Shown: piece by piece, positions 35,001 through 47,142 of the stretch
Layout of the letters: the number at the start of each line of letters is the position of its first letter
Numbering within the stretch: the first letter of the stretch is position 1
Source: Phytophthora colocasiae
Taxonomy: Eukaryota; Oomycota; Peronosporomycetes; Peronosporales; Peronosporaceae
Assembly (NCBI GenBank): GCA_018806915.1
Contig: JAGKQI010000030.1
Span: 94,501-158,500 of the forward strand
DNA length: 64,000 bases
Reading direction: 5' to 3'
Made by a program: the position numbers and the translations under genes
The notes under the pieces: model-generated
What the model was told of the DNA's origin: nothing
Databases searched by the model: none
Seen by the model: only the letters and a program-made list of their open reading frames with translations

Positions 35001-35212
35001 GTCCTGATGCTGATCTTACGTGCTGGGAAAAATTCCATCGTTTCTATTTGCCCAGCGAGTTGTTTTCTGGCAAAGGAAACCTACGATTAGTTTCAACCTT
35101 GTACAAGCTCAAAGAACCTCTGATAGTTGCGGAGAGAAAGCTGCGGAAAGAAAAGTCTTGTGCGGCCAGGTCCCTGGATCGTTGTTTCGGAAGTATTGGC
35201 GAACAGAGCTGA
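32012..35212 (+). pseudogene. piggyBac-like transposase, two in-frame stops
   Basis: The start at 32012 gives MPPRKRHLDANSG, basic. A 61-bp intron (32118-32178; GTATAC ... TGCAG) joins in frame to the leader (WRVLRQDGWTSKPP). An acidic, low-complexity segment follows, then the DDE_Tnp_1_7 core: FWRQVVNETNAYA, LDESSI (first Asp, about 33856), LNTDNYYTS (second, about 34157), VDRLDQIRARFSLA (third, about 34487). The C-terminus has a cysteine-rich domain (CVVC ... YCGNHNVCLC ... CPDADLTCWEKFH). The frame is unbroken except for TGA at 33707-33709 and TAA at 34673-34675. Nonsense changes without indels look like true mutation rather than sequence error. piggyBac enzymes cut and paste at TTAA. Confidence 0.85.
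32118..32178 (+). other. intron in the piggyBac-like gene
   Basis: 61 bp, GT-AG, with CTAACCTC 25 bases before the acceptor. Joins the basic leader to the conserved WRVLRQDGW segment in frame. Confidence 0.7.
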
Positions 35213-35582
35213 AGTGCACCCATTATTAGTGCTGTGTTTACATTGTATACTTAATTCAAGACTATTGGTCCAGAAGCAATCATTTGTTTTTATTTTGTCG
35301 TGGCACAATTATTATCCCACCAAAATGTATACTGACAAAATTTATAGTGGGTTGACTGGGAAATAGTTGGCCACCATTGATGTGTTTGTTTAGATGTCAA
35401 GTGGGTCAAGTTTGCTCCAGTATCAAGATTTTCGTCATCTCACCTACGAGTTACGCCATCTAGCGGCCACCATTACGGATGCTTTTCATCATCAATGTAG
35501 TCGTGCACAGTACTTCTGGTTATATCCAGTATAAATGGTAAGAAGAATCAGAAGTATCACAATGTTTTAGCCACCTTAGTGA
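35213..35582 (+). repeat. piggyBac-like 3' flank, shared with 54850-55220
   Basis: Non-coding 370 bp after the transposase, repeated in inverse orientation at the right of arm C. It ends with TTTTAGCCACC, and arm A starts GGTGGCTAA, making a palindrome TTAGCCACC ... GGTGGCTAA at 35568-35596. Confidence 0.7.
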
Positions 35583-37180
35583 CATTACGGTGGCTAAGAA
35601 CAACAAAAAATTTACCGCTCGGTGCATTGATTACACCCATCACCACGCAACCCTTTGCCGTCCCGTAGCCACTTCACCAACCCCAACACGGTGCATGGGG
35701 CGCATTCGAGCCCCTAAGCTGAGTGCGTTGTGGTCCGTGACATTGGGCTATGTCTGGCAGCGCGGGTAAGCAAATGAGCCTACAGGTGAGCGGGACATCT
35801 AAACCTAAGCACTGTTCGACAATTCAGTCTTAATCTTCTGATGGATTTTGTAAATACGATAAAAAACTGCGTTGATGACCCGTGAAAAAAATAATCATGT
35901 TGAATGCACATGAATTGATAATTAACGCTACTGCATCTCGACCACCCTAACTAACAGCAATACCGTACTCTCAGTGCGGCACAAGCAGGCTCACACCACG
36001 ATCGGTCTCGGCTGCAACGTTTAACACTCAATTTAAAGACGACCAACCCGGTACGGTCTTGTACAACATCCTGGCAAGTAGAGGCTCACATCGTCGTGGT
36101 GGTGGTGTTTGAGGTGTGGGTGGAGGAGAGGGACGGGGGGCGAGGAGTCACCAGCTCACCGGTCAACACATTTGGTACGAATCCTTCAGCGAAATCAACA
36201 ACACGAATAGCCATTGTTGCAGCACGTGGTTGATATGGCACAACATGGCAAACAGTGCTTACCAGAGCAACTGGAGGAAAGCGTGCTGATAGCACGAAAA
36301 CAGTATAAGCCTTGTAGTCATCATCGAGATCTCGCCCTTGTTGCGTTTGAGGTTGCCCACAGACTCATTCTAGATCAAGCAGCTCGTTTTCCGTGAGGAA
36401 GTACCCGCAGCATCGCCGAAGAAATGCTCGATGGTTTGTTGCAAGCAGCGAGCATCATTCCACGAAGGTGGTACCGGCAGGTGGCTGCAGCCAATCGGCA
36501 GAACCATTGCGCATGGCGATCGATGGCGAGTCGTGATCGTTGCCGCGGACAGCATGGCAGATAGCATGGTTCACTTTGGTGTATAGCGTCTCGTCCGTTG
36601 TGGATGCCAATAGGTAGATAATTCTTCAGCAGTGTTGCGAGCATCATGTCGAAGAGCGTGGATCGACGTGGTGTACGGAGAGCAGGATCATAGCTCGACT
36701 GTGATCAGTTAGCTGGAGGAGGCGGGTGTTTTACGGCGGCTGGCAGTACTGCGACTCGTGTCGTGGGGAGGGTCCGTGCAGATCTAGGAAAATTTGGAAA
36801 TGAACTGGGTTTGCATTTTGGCGCGTTTGAGATCGCTATCGCTGCATCTCACTTGACTGGGCCAGGATGAATGTGGGGTTGAAGCTACGAGCCAATCAGC
36901 GTGTCAGGATTTCGGAATGCATTCTGATTGGCTGACTCATTCAAAAGCGAAGACACTGGGCGAAAGCTTGGACGTTGAAGTCCACATTTCGCGCGCGAAG
37001 ATCGTTTGGATTCTATGTTGAAGTCCAAGATCTCCCAGCCAATCCGAGTGCATTCCGAGATCCTGACACGCTGATTGGTGTAGTCAAGCGACGGTTCAGG
37101 ATTTGTCTTGAGAACCTTTTCTGGTGACCTTTTCTTTATTTTACTCAAAAGTGACTATTTATTGTGCTTTGATAATCGCT
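35583..37180 (+). repeat. long repeat, arm A (1.6 kb)
   Basis: Nearly identical to 40123-41718 (same strand) and to the outer 1.6 kb of 52665-54849 (inverted). No coding sequence of note; the small minus-strand ORFs have no recognisable family. It ends abruptly at GATAATCGCT, where arms B and C carry on for another 590 bp. The SANT-DOT1 gene begins 107 bp later. Confidence 0.92.
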
Positions 37181-37286
37181 TTGCCAAAAACAAAAGTAAA
37201 TATGTACTATTTAAATAAATGTTTAGCTCCACATTTTTATTGTGGCGGTTCTTTTTTCTCAAAAGACCAAATATCTTTAGTAGACT

Positions 37287-38261
37287 ATGTCAGTTGCTAT
37301 TTTACTTGATCAAGCGATGGCTGATTTTTCCGACGAAGAAGATTTGCTACTATACCGACTAGCCAATGCTGAACTAGATGCAAGACGAAGAATATCCTGG
37401 CGGCACGTGTGGCTGGGAATGCCATTTAGCAGTAAAACCCAGCGTCAACTCCAGATCAGGCTAAAGACGCTCAAACGAACGTACGGCACGAACTTAAATG
37501 GATTTCCCAGACGCTTCACTGGTGTTCAAGCAACCGACCGAGTCATTGCGAGCGCCAACGTAAACGCACGAATGGGTCTACACCTCATGATCTCGAAGAT
37601 ATTTTCTTTTGTGCCACAACTCGCGATTAATTCACCTGACCACCACACTGGTGAAGTGACTCCTACTGGTGTTTCCGATATTCTCACCACAATTCCTGAT
37701 CTACAATCTACGGATGTCTTCGTGGATTTCGGATCTGGGGTTGGGAATATTGTGGCTCAAGTTGCTCTCGAAACTGAAGTTGGGTCGTGTATTGGGATTG
37801 AGCTGCAGCAAAATTTGACTCAAATTGCAACCACTTTGCTTTGTAGTAACACGTCTCGATACCCGAGGCTCAGGAATGTCAAGGTACATCATGCTGATAT
37901 AAGATCGCTGGACAGAAAAATCTATACTGAGGTGGAGCGTGCAACCATCTTGTATGCAAATAATCTTGTGTTCGATCCGACAAGTAACACCGCCGTGGAA
38001 GGAATTGCGACTTCGTTGCCAAACTTGGTGGTAATTGTTGTTACGGAAAGGGTTTGCGTTCGCCATCGTCCGGGATGTAAACGCCTATTTTGCTCTCTGT
38101 GGAAATATCACGACCCATTAAAGTCTCCGTCTCATGGTCATCAAAAAAATGTTGCGTGTACTGGTACTCGAAGCGTAAACCTACGTAAAAACCCGCTGAT
38201 AAGACGCGCTTTAAGCTACCGGGTTGCGCGCAGAAGGCAGAACCAGTATGGTTTCTACTGA
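37287..38261 (+). CDS. SANT-DOT1-like histone methyltransferase, C-terminal frameshift
   Basis: DOT1 enzymes methylate histone H3 on Lys79. About residues 14-66 (SDEEDLLLYRLANAELDARR ... QRQLQIRLKTLKRTYG) look like a SANT/Myb DNA-binding domain; the catalytic domain follows, with the SAM-binding motif VFVDFGSGVGN near residue 147, GIELQQN, and ILYANNLVFDP (the NN-F-type motif) near 225. Near 38120 the frame changes: the alternative frame continues VSVSWSSKKCCVYWYSKRK, which fits the family's C-terminus better than the ORF's own end. The start may also be Met at 37317. In oomycetes this combination is known from repeated gene copies. Here it directly follows arm A, as if it were cargo of that repeat. 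Function as an enzyme is inference. Confidence 0.75.
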   Translation: MSVAILLDQAMADFSDEEDLLLYRLANAELDARRRISWRHVWLGMPFSSKTQRQLQIRLKTLKRTYGTNLNGFPRRFTGVQATDRVIASANVNARMGLHLMISKIFSFVPQLAINSPDHHTGEVTPTGVSDILTTIPDLQSTDVFVDFGSGVGNIVAQVALETEVGSCIGIELQQNLTQIATTLLCSNTSRYPRLRNVKVHHADIRSLDRKIYTEVERATILYANNLVFDPTSNTAVEGIATSLPNLVVIVVTERVCVRHRPGCKRLFCSLWKYHDPLKSPSHGHQKNVACTGTRSVNLRKNPLIRRALSYRVARRRQNQYGFY

Positions 38262-40122
38262 TAAAATTAAGCGAACCGCATAAAGAAAAACTTGCAGGTA
38301 TCAGTCGCCGTAAAACGTAGCTCCACCTCCAAATGTTCTATCGGACGTGTTCGACAAATCATTATTCATTTATTTGAAAACTTTTTAAAACGTGGCATCG
38401 ATATTACGTATATCAAATCGTTAGTAGTAGAGTAATTATCTGTAGGTTATGTTTGTTTTTGACTACCCGGCTGATGTGATACTAAGGGTTCGTGCCCCTG
38501 CACCTGCTGCCATTTTATCGTGACCGCTTGCACTTGGTCCCAGGGGCCCCGGCACATCGATTCAAATTATGTAAGGCAGAGCTCTGAATTCGGTTCACAG
38601 ACGACCCCTGTAACTTGAGATTGACCGGTAAATCAATGTAATGCTGACTGACCAAGCAAAAGGACACAGCGGGAGAACGTCGGCTTATGCAGACTAATAG
38701 AACTCAATTCGCCTAAATGTCAAATATGTATTTGTCAAATGGACATGGGTTAACCCTTTCTTTTTGCCATCGTAAATATTGGATTGTGAGTTCAAAAATA
38801 AATTCAATAGCCATATTGTGTCTTTTACGGTACGAAATTTCATCTGTGATATGGACATGTATAGTTTACGATGTGGCGAATCACCTTTAGCAACAATGAG
38901 TCCTATCTCGGAAGCCACCAGTAACGGCGCTTTCCAGAAGCTGGAGGCTCCTACGACTTCGCTTGGGCTGGTAATTTAGGAAGATTACATCCCGACAAAC
39001 GGAGATTTGGCTCACTGTCTCTCAGATCTAACGCTAATGGCGAACGACGGCGTTGATGACCGGATCCAGAATTCGCCCTATGGTTCCCAGCCGATGGGGG
39101 ACTCGAATCCGGACGCTTCACTATAAGGACGAGCTGTCATGTTGAGAAGGACGTCGTGTATAGGCGGCCGTTTATATTTTACTGTAAAGAAGAAAACTTA
39201 ACCCCAAGTGTGCTTCTATTTTTCAGCGCTGAACGCGCCGCTAGTGCCGGTGTTGCGTTGAGCTAATGTCGCTGCGATCTGCTCGCGCGAGGGTAACGCC
39301 CAGCGAGCATAGCTGGCTTCGTAACGCAGTTCTCCTGTTGCTTCTTTGCGGTTTTGAATGAACTCCGTACCATGGTAAAGCGCCACAGCAGCTACCACAC
39401 TTAGAACAGTACACAACATCAGCATCGTGGTAAAGCACCACGGCAACTACCACCTTAGAACAGTACACAGCATCAGCAATTTAATTGCTTGAAAGACTCA
39501 GGAACTCTGACAGAGTTATTATATAAAATGAAAACGATGTCGCCATCTAGATGCGTTGTACCTGAGTGGAGAAGCGAATGCATTTTTTGGCTAAAAACAG
39601 GAAATCGTGAAATGCAACATGTATCCACATAGGTTGGCATTGAGTTGCTGTATCATCTCTACAGCTTTTTGCTCGGGAAATACCCCAATAATGCTGAACT
39701 TCGGTCCTACATATTCTGTTCTACCACAGGGTGGATGACCCAACCTAGAGCTACAGCACCACAAACAAACATAATCTCAACCGTTTTAATGGATGTTATG
39801 TGTGATAGAGCTATCAATACATGCATTGATATCTTCATTTAACAAAACACCTACCGATATATAAAGTGATGGTGTTATCGTTTACTTTGATATTACAAGC
39901 TACGTTTGCGCTTCAATACATTGATTCACTCGAATTAAATTTAACAACGTATACTTGAATGTTGAGGATAAGTTAAACCAACAAAATCTTTGCACAGTCG
40001 ATTGTCTGAGCATCCTAACCCATAGCCATCAACAAATCGACATTCGATCACTATTTATACATTGCCCAACTAAGATGTTTCCTGGCGCCTACCTTAGGAA
40101 TCAATGCCGTAAAGCGTCGCGC
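38262..40122. other. intergenic, with a short tandem duplication
   Basis: No gene recognised in about 1.86 kb. An imperfect 52-55-bp tandem pair lies at 39372-39478 (GGTAAAGC, CAACTACCAC, TTAGAACAGTACACA). GACTCGAATCC at about 39098 resembles a tRNA B box but no tRNA folds around it. Confidence 0.45.
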
Positions 40123-42306
40123 CATTACGGTGGCTAAGAACAACAAAAAATTTACCGCTCGGTGCATTGATTACACCCATCACCACGCAACCCTTTGCCG
40201 TCCCGTAGCCACTTCACCAACCCCAACACGGTGCATGGGGCGCATTCGAGCCCCTAAGCTGAGTGCGTTGTGGTCCGTGACATTGGGCTATGTCTGGCAG
40301 CGCGGGTAAGCAAATGAGCCTACAGGTGAGCGGGACATCTAAACCTAAGCACTGTTCGACAATTCAGTCTTACTCTTCTGATGGATTTTGTAAATACGAT
40401 AAAAAAACTGCGTTGATGACCCGTGAAAAAAATAATCATGTTGAATGCACATGAATTGATAATTAACGCTACTGCATCTCGACCACCCTAACTAACAGCA
40501 ATACCGTACTCTCAGTGCGGCACAAGCTCTCACACCACGATCGATCTCGGCTGCAACGTTTAACACTCAATTTAAAGACGACCAACCCGGTACGGTCTTG
40601 TACAACATCCTGGCAAGTAGAGGCTCACATCGTCGTGGTGGTGGTGTTTGAGGTGTGGGTGGAGGAGAGGGACGGGGGGCGAGGAGTCACCAGCTCACCG
40701 GTCAACACATTTGGTACGAATCCTTCAGCGAAATCAACAACACGAATAGCCATTGTTGCAGCACGTGGTTGATATGGCACAACATGGCAAACAGTGCTTA
40801 CCAGAGCAACTGGAGGAAAGCGTGCTGATAGCACGAAAACAGTATAAGCCTTGTAGTCATCATCGAGATCTCGCCCTTGTTGCGTTTGAGGTTGCCACAG
40901 ACTCATTCTAGATCAAGCAGCTCGTTTTCCGTGAGGAAGTACCCGCAGCATCGCCGAAGAAATGCTCGATGGTTTGTTGCAAGCAGTGAGCATCATTCCA
41001 CGAAGGTGGTACCGGCAGGTGGCTGCAGCCAATCGGCAGAACCATTGCGCATGGTGATCGATGGCGAGTCGTGATCGTTGCCGCGGACAGCATCGCAGAT
41101 AGCATGGTTCACTTTGGTGTATAGCGTCTCGTCCGTTGTGGATGCCAATAGGTGGATAATTCTTCAGCAGTGTTGCGAGCATCATGTCGAAGAGCGTGGA
41201 TCGACGTGGTGTACGGAGAGCAGGATCATAGCTCGACTGTGATCAGTTAGCTGGAGGAGGCGGGTGTTTTACGGCGGCTGGCAGTACTGCGACTCGTGTC
41301 GTGGGGAGGGTCAGTGCAGATCCAGAAAAAATTGGAAATGAACTGGGTTTGCATTTTGGCGCGTTTGAGATCGCTATCGCTGCATCTCACTTGACTGGGC
41401 CAGGATGAATGTGGGGTTGAAGCTACGAGCCAATCAGCGTGTCAGGATTTCGGAATGCATTCTGATTGGCTGACTCATTCAAAAGCGAAGACACTGGGCG
41501 AAAGCTTGGACGTTGAAGTCCACATTTCGCGCGCGAAGATCGTTTGGATTCTATGTTGAAGTCCAAGATCTCCCAGCCAATCCGAGTGCATTCCGAGATC
41601 CTGACACGCTGATTGGTGTAGTCAAGCGACGGTTCAGGATTTGTCTTGAGAACCTTTTCTGGTGACCTTTTCTTTATTTTACTCAAAAGTGACTATTTAT
41701 TGTGATTTGATAATCGCTATATCAGTCAGCAGAGACAAAGCTTGTGTCTATTACCATGGCATGGTAATGCTGGTAAAGCTTTGGTAATCTCTGGATTGAC
41801 CCCCAGGGTTATCATTGTGGATCATAGACCGTCGCCACATACATTCTACATATGAGAAGTTTTGCAGATCCAGTTATTACAAGCGTGTGTTGTTCAAAGG
41901 ACCAAATAGCATTGATTTAGTATACCCGAAAAACCTTGTCGGAACGAGATACTCGCGGAGATCGGTTCGAGCTAAACACCGTTGAGGTATTCATTTGGAT
42001 ACATTCGACGATCTCCTTGATATCGATTAGTTCACCAGAATAGGTTTCTACTTTCGACATCGCTCTAGTTTTTTTTCCTGCATGGCCCAATAAATCTTGT
42101 CAAACCCCTGACAGGAAAGTTGCTTCAGGCTCCCCTTTCACCAAAGGAATCACTCATTACTCGTAGATAGCTTATTGTTGCTCTGTTGGGTAACAATGTC
42201 GGCTTGTAACAAAAGGCTGACCAAGTTTCAGTTGCTACTGGTTTCGTGTACGGAGAAGGTTTTTAATTGCATCTAAGGATGCAATATTCTAAATCACTGG
42301 TCGTGG
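40123..42306 (+). repeat. long inverted repeat, arm B (2.18 kb)
   Basis: Outer end CATTACGGTGGCTAAG, inner end CACTGGTCGTGG. Matches 52665-54849 in inverse orientation over its full length with few differences. The left flank (AAAGCGTCGCGC) does not match the flank outside arm C, so no TSD for a B-to-C unit is seen. Confidence 0.93.
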
Positions 42307-42588
42307 CTAGCAGTTATGATCTTTGAGCTTTATGGCTTTCGTTTTATCGGAAGTGATGATATGTTCTACAATTGTTACAGGCGTTGGTAGTTTAAATAAT
42401 GCTGACGACTTAGTGGCCACTTGCGGTGAATGACTATATCGCCGCTACATCAGACGAGTTTATCAATTTTGGCTTTTGTATTATCCTGGTAGGCACCGTA
42501 ACCTACATAGGTAACGGGCCATGGCCATGGGATGATCCAAGGAACGAGCCAGGTAGATAAAAAAATATTGTGTTGTTGTGGTTTATCC
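42307..42588. other. unique DNA inside the inverted arms, left of Gypsy-2
   Basis: 282 bp ending in the TSD ATCC (42585-42588). No gene. Confidence 0.6.
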
Positions 42589-43286
42589 AGTAAGCAGAGT
42601 GATTTTTCGCAAGACTTGCAGAAAGATGGATGACCAAGATGATGATAGCAGAGACCGAGAGCAGATGACGAAGATGAGAAGGAGGACAAGATGACACCCG
42701 TGGGCTGGAGCAGGGACCGGGTATACAACCCGTATGCAGACCTGTGACCGTTGACGGAAGATCGCAAAGAGACGTTGGAGGTTTCGGGTGAAGAACGACG
42801 GAGAAGGCCAGTAGCTGTTGCACACCCAGGAGTTAGAGGTAGCTAGTAGTCCAGTTGAAGATTAGCCGTGTAGCCGCGAGGACGCACGGTCAAGAGTTGT
42901 TACGCCGGTTTGGTGTAGCGACAGAGGTTAAAAGAAGCCAACAAAGACTCTAGTACTAGCAGCAAAGGAAAGGTGGTGTACACTGGGTGTGACTGGAAAC
43001 GGGTATCAGCAGCCCCGTAGGATTCGAGCGCTCGCGGTATTAGCAGCCCGCCGAGGTATCAGCAGCCCTCTGGAGCGTTAGAATTAGGCAAAGATCCCGG
43101 TGGAAACCCACTACTGTAGCCAGACCGTAGATTTCGTACCTGGAGCCATTGATCTATCGATATTAGTGCGTGTTAATAGGGCGAAGGGCACGTAGCTAAG
43201 TGGATACCGTCCTCTGATCAAGGACAGGACCATTGGTGGCGCGGTCGTGACGGAACTGAGCTGTTAGTAAAAGACATTTGCTTACT
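42589..43286 (+). repeat. Gypsy-2 5' LTR, AG...CT ends
   Basis: Begins AGTAAGC and ends GCTTACT, a perfect 7-bp terminal inverted repeat, not the usual TG...CA. Internal GGTATCAGCAGCCC words occur three times (about 43000-43075). Confidence 0.95.
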
Positions 43287-43304
43287 TGGTGGTCATACAG
43301 GGGC
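43287..43304 (+). other. Gypsy-2 primer-binding site
   Basis: TGGTGGTCATACAGGGGC directly follows the 5' LTR. The TGG start fits complementarity to a tRNA CCA end; the tRNA is not identified. Confidence 0.6.
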
Positions 43305-43634
43305 CTTCCAACACGGTTGGTTCCTACGAGCATTGAGATCCTTCACGAGGCAAGGCCCTGAGGCTCGAACCTTAGCTGTAGGGAGTGTGAAGAGGGACGG
43401 TGTAAGGCGGTGGTAAGAGAGAGAGACGGCGGTGGTAAGAGAGAGAGAGAGAGAGACGGTGTGAGGAAGAGGAACGGTGAAGGCGGTGGCAAGAAAGAGA
43501 GGTGGAGTGAGGCAGCCGAACAGATAAGGCAGTGACGGACGAAGAGGCGTACAGCGAGGAACGGCGGCGGTAGAAGAAAACTTTATTGAAGCAGAAGCAC
43601 TGTGAACGGGAGACTTTATCAGTTTAAATTGATA
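43305..43634 (+). other. Gypsy-2 leader
   Basis: 330 bp between primer site and gag, purine-rich with a GA-repeat (43425-43460). Confidence 0.6.
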
Positions 43635-45342
43635 ATGGTGGGTACCCGGTCCTCTTCAGACCGTAGCACCACCCCAACAGCACGGACGCCGGGAAGAAGA
43701 AGGGTAGTAGCAGCCCCAAGGCGTGTACGGCAGCCTCGAGCCCAAGTCGCTAGTGATATTGATAGCGATGGTCAAAGGCAGGCAGCAGCAAACGGAGGTT
43801 CACCAAGAGGTCAGCAGAATCAACAGCACGCTCCACAACAGCAGCCAGTCCAAGATAACCAACCCGCACCAGCACAAGACAACCACCCAGTAGCAGCAGC
43901 GGCGGTACCAGCAGCAGCGCCCGCCCCGAACAACCAACCGCACGATGATCTGGAATCCATGGACAACTGACGGCAGGACAGCAGAGAGCGATGATGCGAC
44001 GATTCGTGATACAGCCGCCGGTTCCAGCACTTGCTCCTGCACCAGCCATACAACCAGTCGTAGTGAACGCTCCAGCAGCGATTCAGCGCACCAAGATGAA
44101 GCTTTTGAACCTCGAAGACTTTCATGGCACGGCTGCTGAGTCCGTTGAGGCGTGGTTGGCCACGATTCCTCAGGAAGTTGAACGTCAGGCTGGCTTGGGA
44201 GGTGATACGTGGACGGCAGAAGAGCTATCTACGGGGTGACAGCACACCTGAAGGATGCAGCGGGCAAATGGTTAATCACCTTGGCAGAAACGATGAGAGA
44301 AGAAGATAAAACACTCAGCTACCTGGTGAGGAAACTACGGAAGAAATATGGACGGCGGGACAATATGTTCAAAATCCAGCAGAAACTGGCCTCTAGAAAG
44401 CAACAACCCGGAGAACGGCTGAGCGACTATGCGGCAGTGTTGATGGACATCGGGTTTGGCAAGCAGGTATCTGCAGAAACATACGTGGAAGCTTTTATTA
44501 GTGGAATTAACAACCCAACAGCGGCCACTCAAGTACGTGCATACGAACCCCAAACGCTCGAAGACGCGGTGCAGTTCGCCGAAGACAAGTGTGGGGAGTA
44601 TGGCGAAGGCTATCGCGTGACAGACTGGAGGCAAGCGAAACGGAGACATCGAGATGATCGGACGCTTGGAGGAGAAGACGACGATCAACCACCCGCATCC
44701 AAGAGGAAGACGTCAGCGACGACAGCACTGGAGCAGTTGAACTGGAAGCAGTTGGGCTTGGGCGTAGGAGGAGACTCTCCACCTCGATACGATAATGCCG
44801 GCAATACGATTAACCAGTTGGTAGCTACTGCGAAGCGAGATCCATTATCTATCGCTGCTTTACAAGCACTGATTTTGGCGGCAGGAATAGCGAAAGACGA
44901 GTCCGCGCCGCAGAAATCAACGGGGAAGCAGAAGGCTCATGTGTTGGAGGTTAAACCGGAAATCTCAGGTGGAAACCAGCAGCATGAGCAACCGCACCAT
45001 AATCCCCAGTGGCAAAATCGTGGAAGTGGTGGTAGATTTGGTGGTGGGCGTGGTTATGGACAAGGGGGAAGAGGATATGGTCGCGGTGGACTCGCCCGGT
45101 ACGGTCCTGCAGACAACCGACCGTCAATTCTGGAACAGAAGGCAGCTTCGAGGTGCAGCTATTGTAATGAAGTGGGCCACTGGTGGCGTGAATGTCCAGC
45201 GAGAATTGCAGTCTTTGGTGATGCTGATGCCGCGCAACAACCTCCGCGAACGGTAACGAAGCCAGCGACCACGCAGCAGACTAAGGACGGTGCCGCTACA
45301 GCAACTCCAGAACAGTCACAGGGAAATGGTCAGCGACAGTAG
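43635..45342 (+). pseudogene. Gypsy-2 gag (frameshifted)
   Basis: Starts MVGTRSSSDRST. The first part is rich in Gln, Ala and Pro and probably disordered. The capsid-like region follows (KLLNLEDFHGTAAESVEAWL, GVTAHLKDAAGKWLITL, RKLRKKYGRRDNMFKIQQKL, GERLSDYAAVL), then a Gly/Arg-rich stretch and a zinc knuckle (CSYCNEVGHWWREC, about 45157-45200). Frame changes near 43970 and 44230 divide it into three ORFs; the last (44209-45342) is open for 377 codons. Confidence 0.87.
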
Positions 45343-46254
45343 AGGTGGGGGCTCTACTGTTCGCACGGAACGAATTCTCCGAGGAAGAAGAAGCCGAGCA
45401 GGGACCAGTCGAGGCAGCAGACTGAACTACACGAGCAGCGAAGAGAAGAGTGCGAATGCATGTACGGTGGGTACAGTTGTCGCGAGCGAAAGAGGTTCCT
45501 GAAACGGCATGTGGTCACTCCAAGGGGAAGAGTGCCGGCCAAGACCATGGGACGAGTGATCTGAACAAGGGGAAGAGTGGTGCATTGGATGGTACGGCTG
45601 ATGGTGAGGTGAAAGAAGTGTTAGAGGAAAAACCTACGACTGCAGTCGAAGATGGAACGGTGGGTAGCGCAATGGATGTGGAACCGGAGGTGACGGTTGC
45701 GACGCAGAGCGCCTTCTTTATGAATAAGGTGGTGGAGAAGCCGACCGTGCCAAGAGGAGTTGTTAACCAAGTGGAGAAGCTGAGCGGTGGACGAACATCG
45801 GCATCGAAACGACGTCAACGGTGAGCAGAAGAAGAAGTAGCGGCTGTCCGGGGAATCCTGAAGGCTGAATTGAAGGCCGAACACGCGGAGAGAGCGAAAG
45901 TTCTACGGGTAGTTGTTCGCCAGCTGATCAGTGAGCTCAGAGAGGTCGAGGACGTGCACCAGCAGGGCAGACGGCGACGAGAAGCACAGATTGCTGCCGC
46001 AGCTGTAAGAACATGCGAAGCTTCAACGACGTTGAGGAAAGTAAGAACCGCTGGCACAAAAAGCAAACGGAGAACCCAACTCATCAGAAGGTCAACCACA
46101 ACGAAGTGAGCAGAGTATTTCGGAAGAAGACTGGCTGGAAGAAGTGAAACGGTATGAAAAGGCAGCACCGAAGGAATTAGTGGAAGAAGGTTCATTGGCA
46201 GACATCTGAGCGGCATGAAGGAGGGCCCTGAAGGCAGCGAAGAGGTTCCGATGG
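45343..46254 (+). other. Gypsy-2 gag-protease spacer
   Basis: About 900 bp that in relatives would code a linker. Only short overlapping ORFs are open (45450-45824, 45870-46109), rich in Glu, Lys and Arg with no domain recognised. Confidence 0.5.
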
Positions 46255-47142
46255 ATGAAACGTGTGCGACGCCTGCGACGGCAAAAGCAAAAGCAGGATC
46301 CAGTGAGAGTGCGAGACGGAAAAGCTACCCGGGACCATACTTTGCATCGGTCGAAGCGACACAAGCAGCGGTATCAGTACGAACAGCAAGGATGCTATGG
46401 AGACGTCGAATTACGTAGCGATGATGCTGGACGAGAAGTACGGGTTGCACAGCTACGGGCAGTTGGGAGTGGAGCCCCAAGTTGCCTTCCAACCGCGCTG
46501 TTAGCACTGACGAGGCGACACACTCACGAAGTTCGTCTGGATAGTTGTGCGCAGTATAGTGTTGCCGGTGAAGACGTGAAGAAGTACGGCCGATGTTTGA
46601 CAAGAAACGCTCCGGTGGATGCTGTTGAAGGCTTTGGTGGAGGTACTAGTCGCGTTCTTGGTGTCTGGAGATTCGTGGGAACGACATTGTACCAGCAGCG
46701 GATTATCGTGGATGCTCTACTGGTCGAAGGGCAAGGCGATGAATTGCTGATCGGTGAAGACTGGATGGTGGACAAGGGCGTGAAAATGGATTTTGCGTCT
46801 CGAGAACTCAAATATTACGACGAGCATGGACAGAAGATCATACTGCCGTTCACTTGTCATGGCATTTCGAGCCTACAGCAACCATCGCAGAGGCGGAAGT
46901 TAACGGTACGCCTAGCCAGGGCCAGGAAGCTGAATACGGGAACGTGCAATGTAGAGACTATGAGAGTTGATGCTGAGGAAGGAACGACTGGAATATTCCT
47001 GCCGAAGCCGACAACCAAGAGACACTTGCTGATAGCGCCGACAGTAGACATTGTGAGGAATGGTCAAGTGCGAGTCCAAGTGATGAACGTGGAAGGCAGG
47101 CGAGAAAAACTTCCTGCTCGTGAGGTGGATACCTGTGACTGA
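46255..47142 (+). CDS. Gypsy-2 aspartic-protease region
   Basis: One open frame of 295 codons. The retroviral-type protease core is visible as HEVRLDSCAQYSVAG (DSC where DTG or DSG is usual) and DELLIGEDWM, the counterpart of ILGMDWL-type strands. A C-terminal part with no recognised domain follows. The first ~50 codons, very rich in Arg and Lys, may not be coding. Confidence 0.7.
   Translation: MKRVRRLRRQKQKQDPVRVRDGKATRDHTLHRSKRHKQRYQYEQQGCYGDVELRSDDAGREVRVAQLRAVGSGAPSCLPTALLALTRRHTHEVRLDSCAQYSVAGEDVKKYGRCLTRNAPVDAVEGFGGGTSRVLGVWRFVGTTLYQQRIIVDALLVEGQGDELLIGEDWMVDKGVKMDFASRELKYYDEHGQKIILPFTCHGISSLQQPSQRRKLTVRLARARKLNTGTCNVETMRVDAEEGTTGIFLPKPTTKRHLLIAPTVDIVRNGQVRVQVMNVEGRREKLPAREVDTCD

Noticed and set aside
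36885..37148. 87-codon ORF repeated in all three arms
   Set aside because: Identity follows from the repeat; the DNA is palindrome-rich and the peptide resembles no family.
39090..39110. tRNA gene suggested by a B-box-like word
   Set aside because: No A box and no cloverleaf can be drawn round it.
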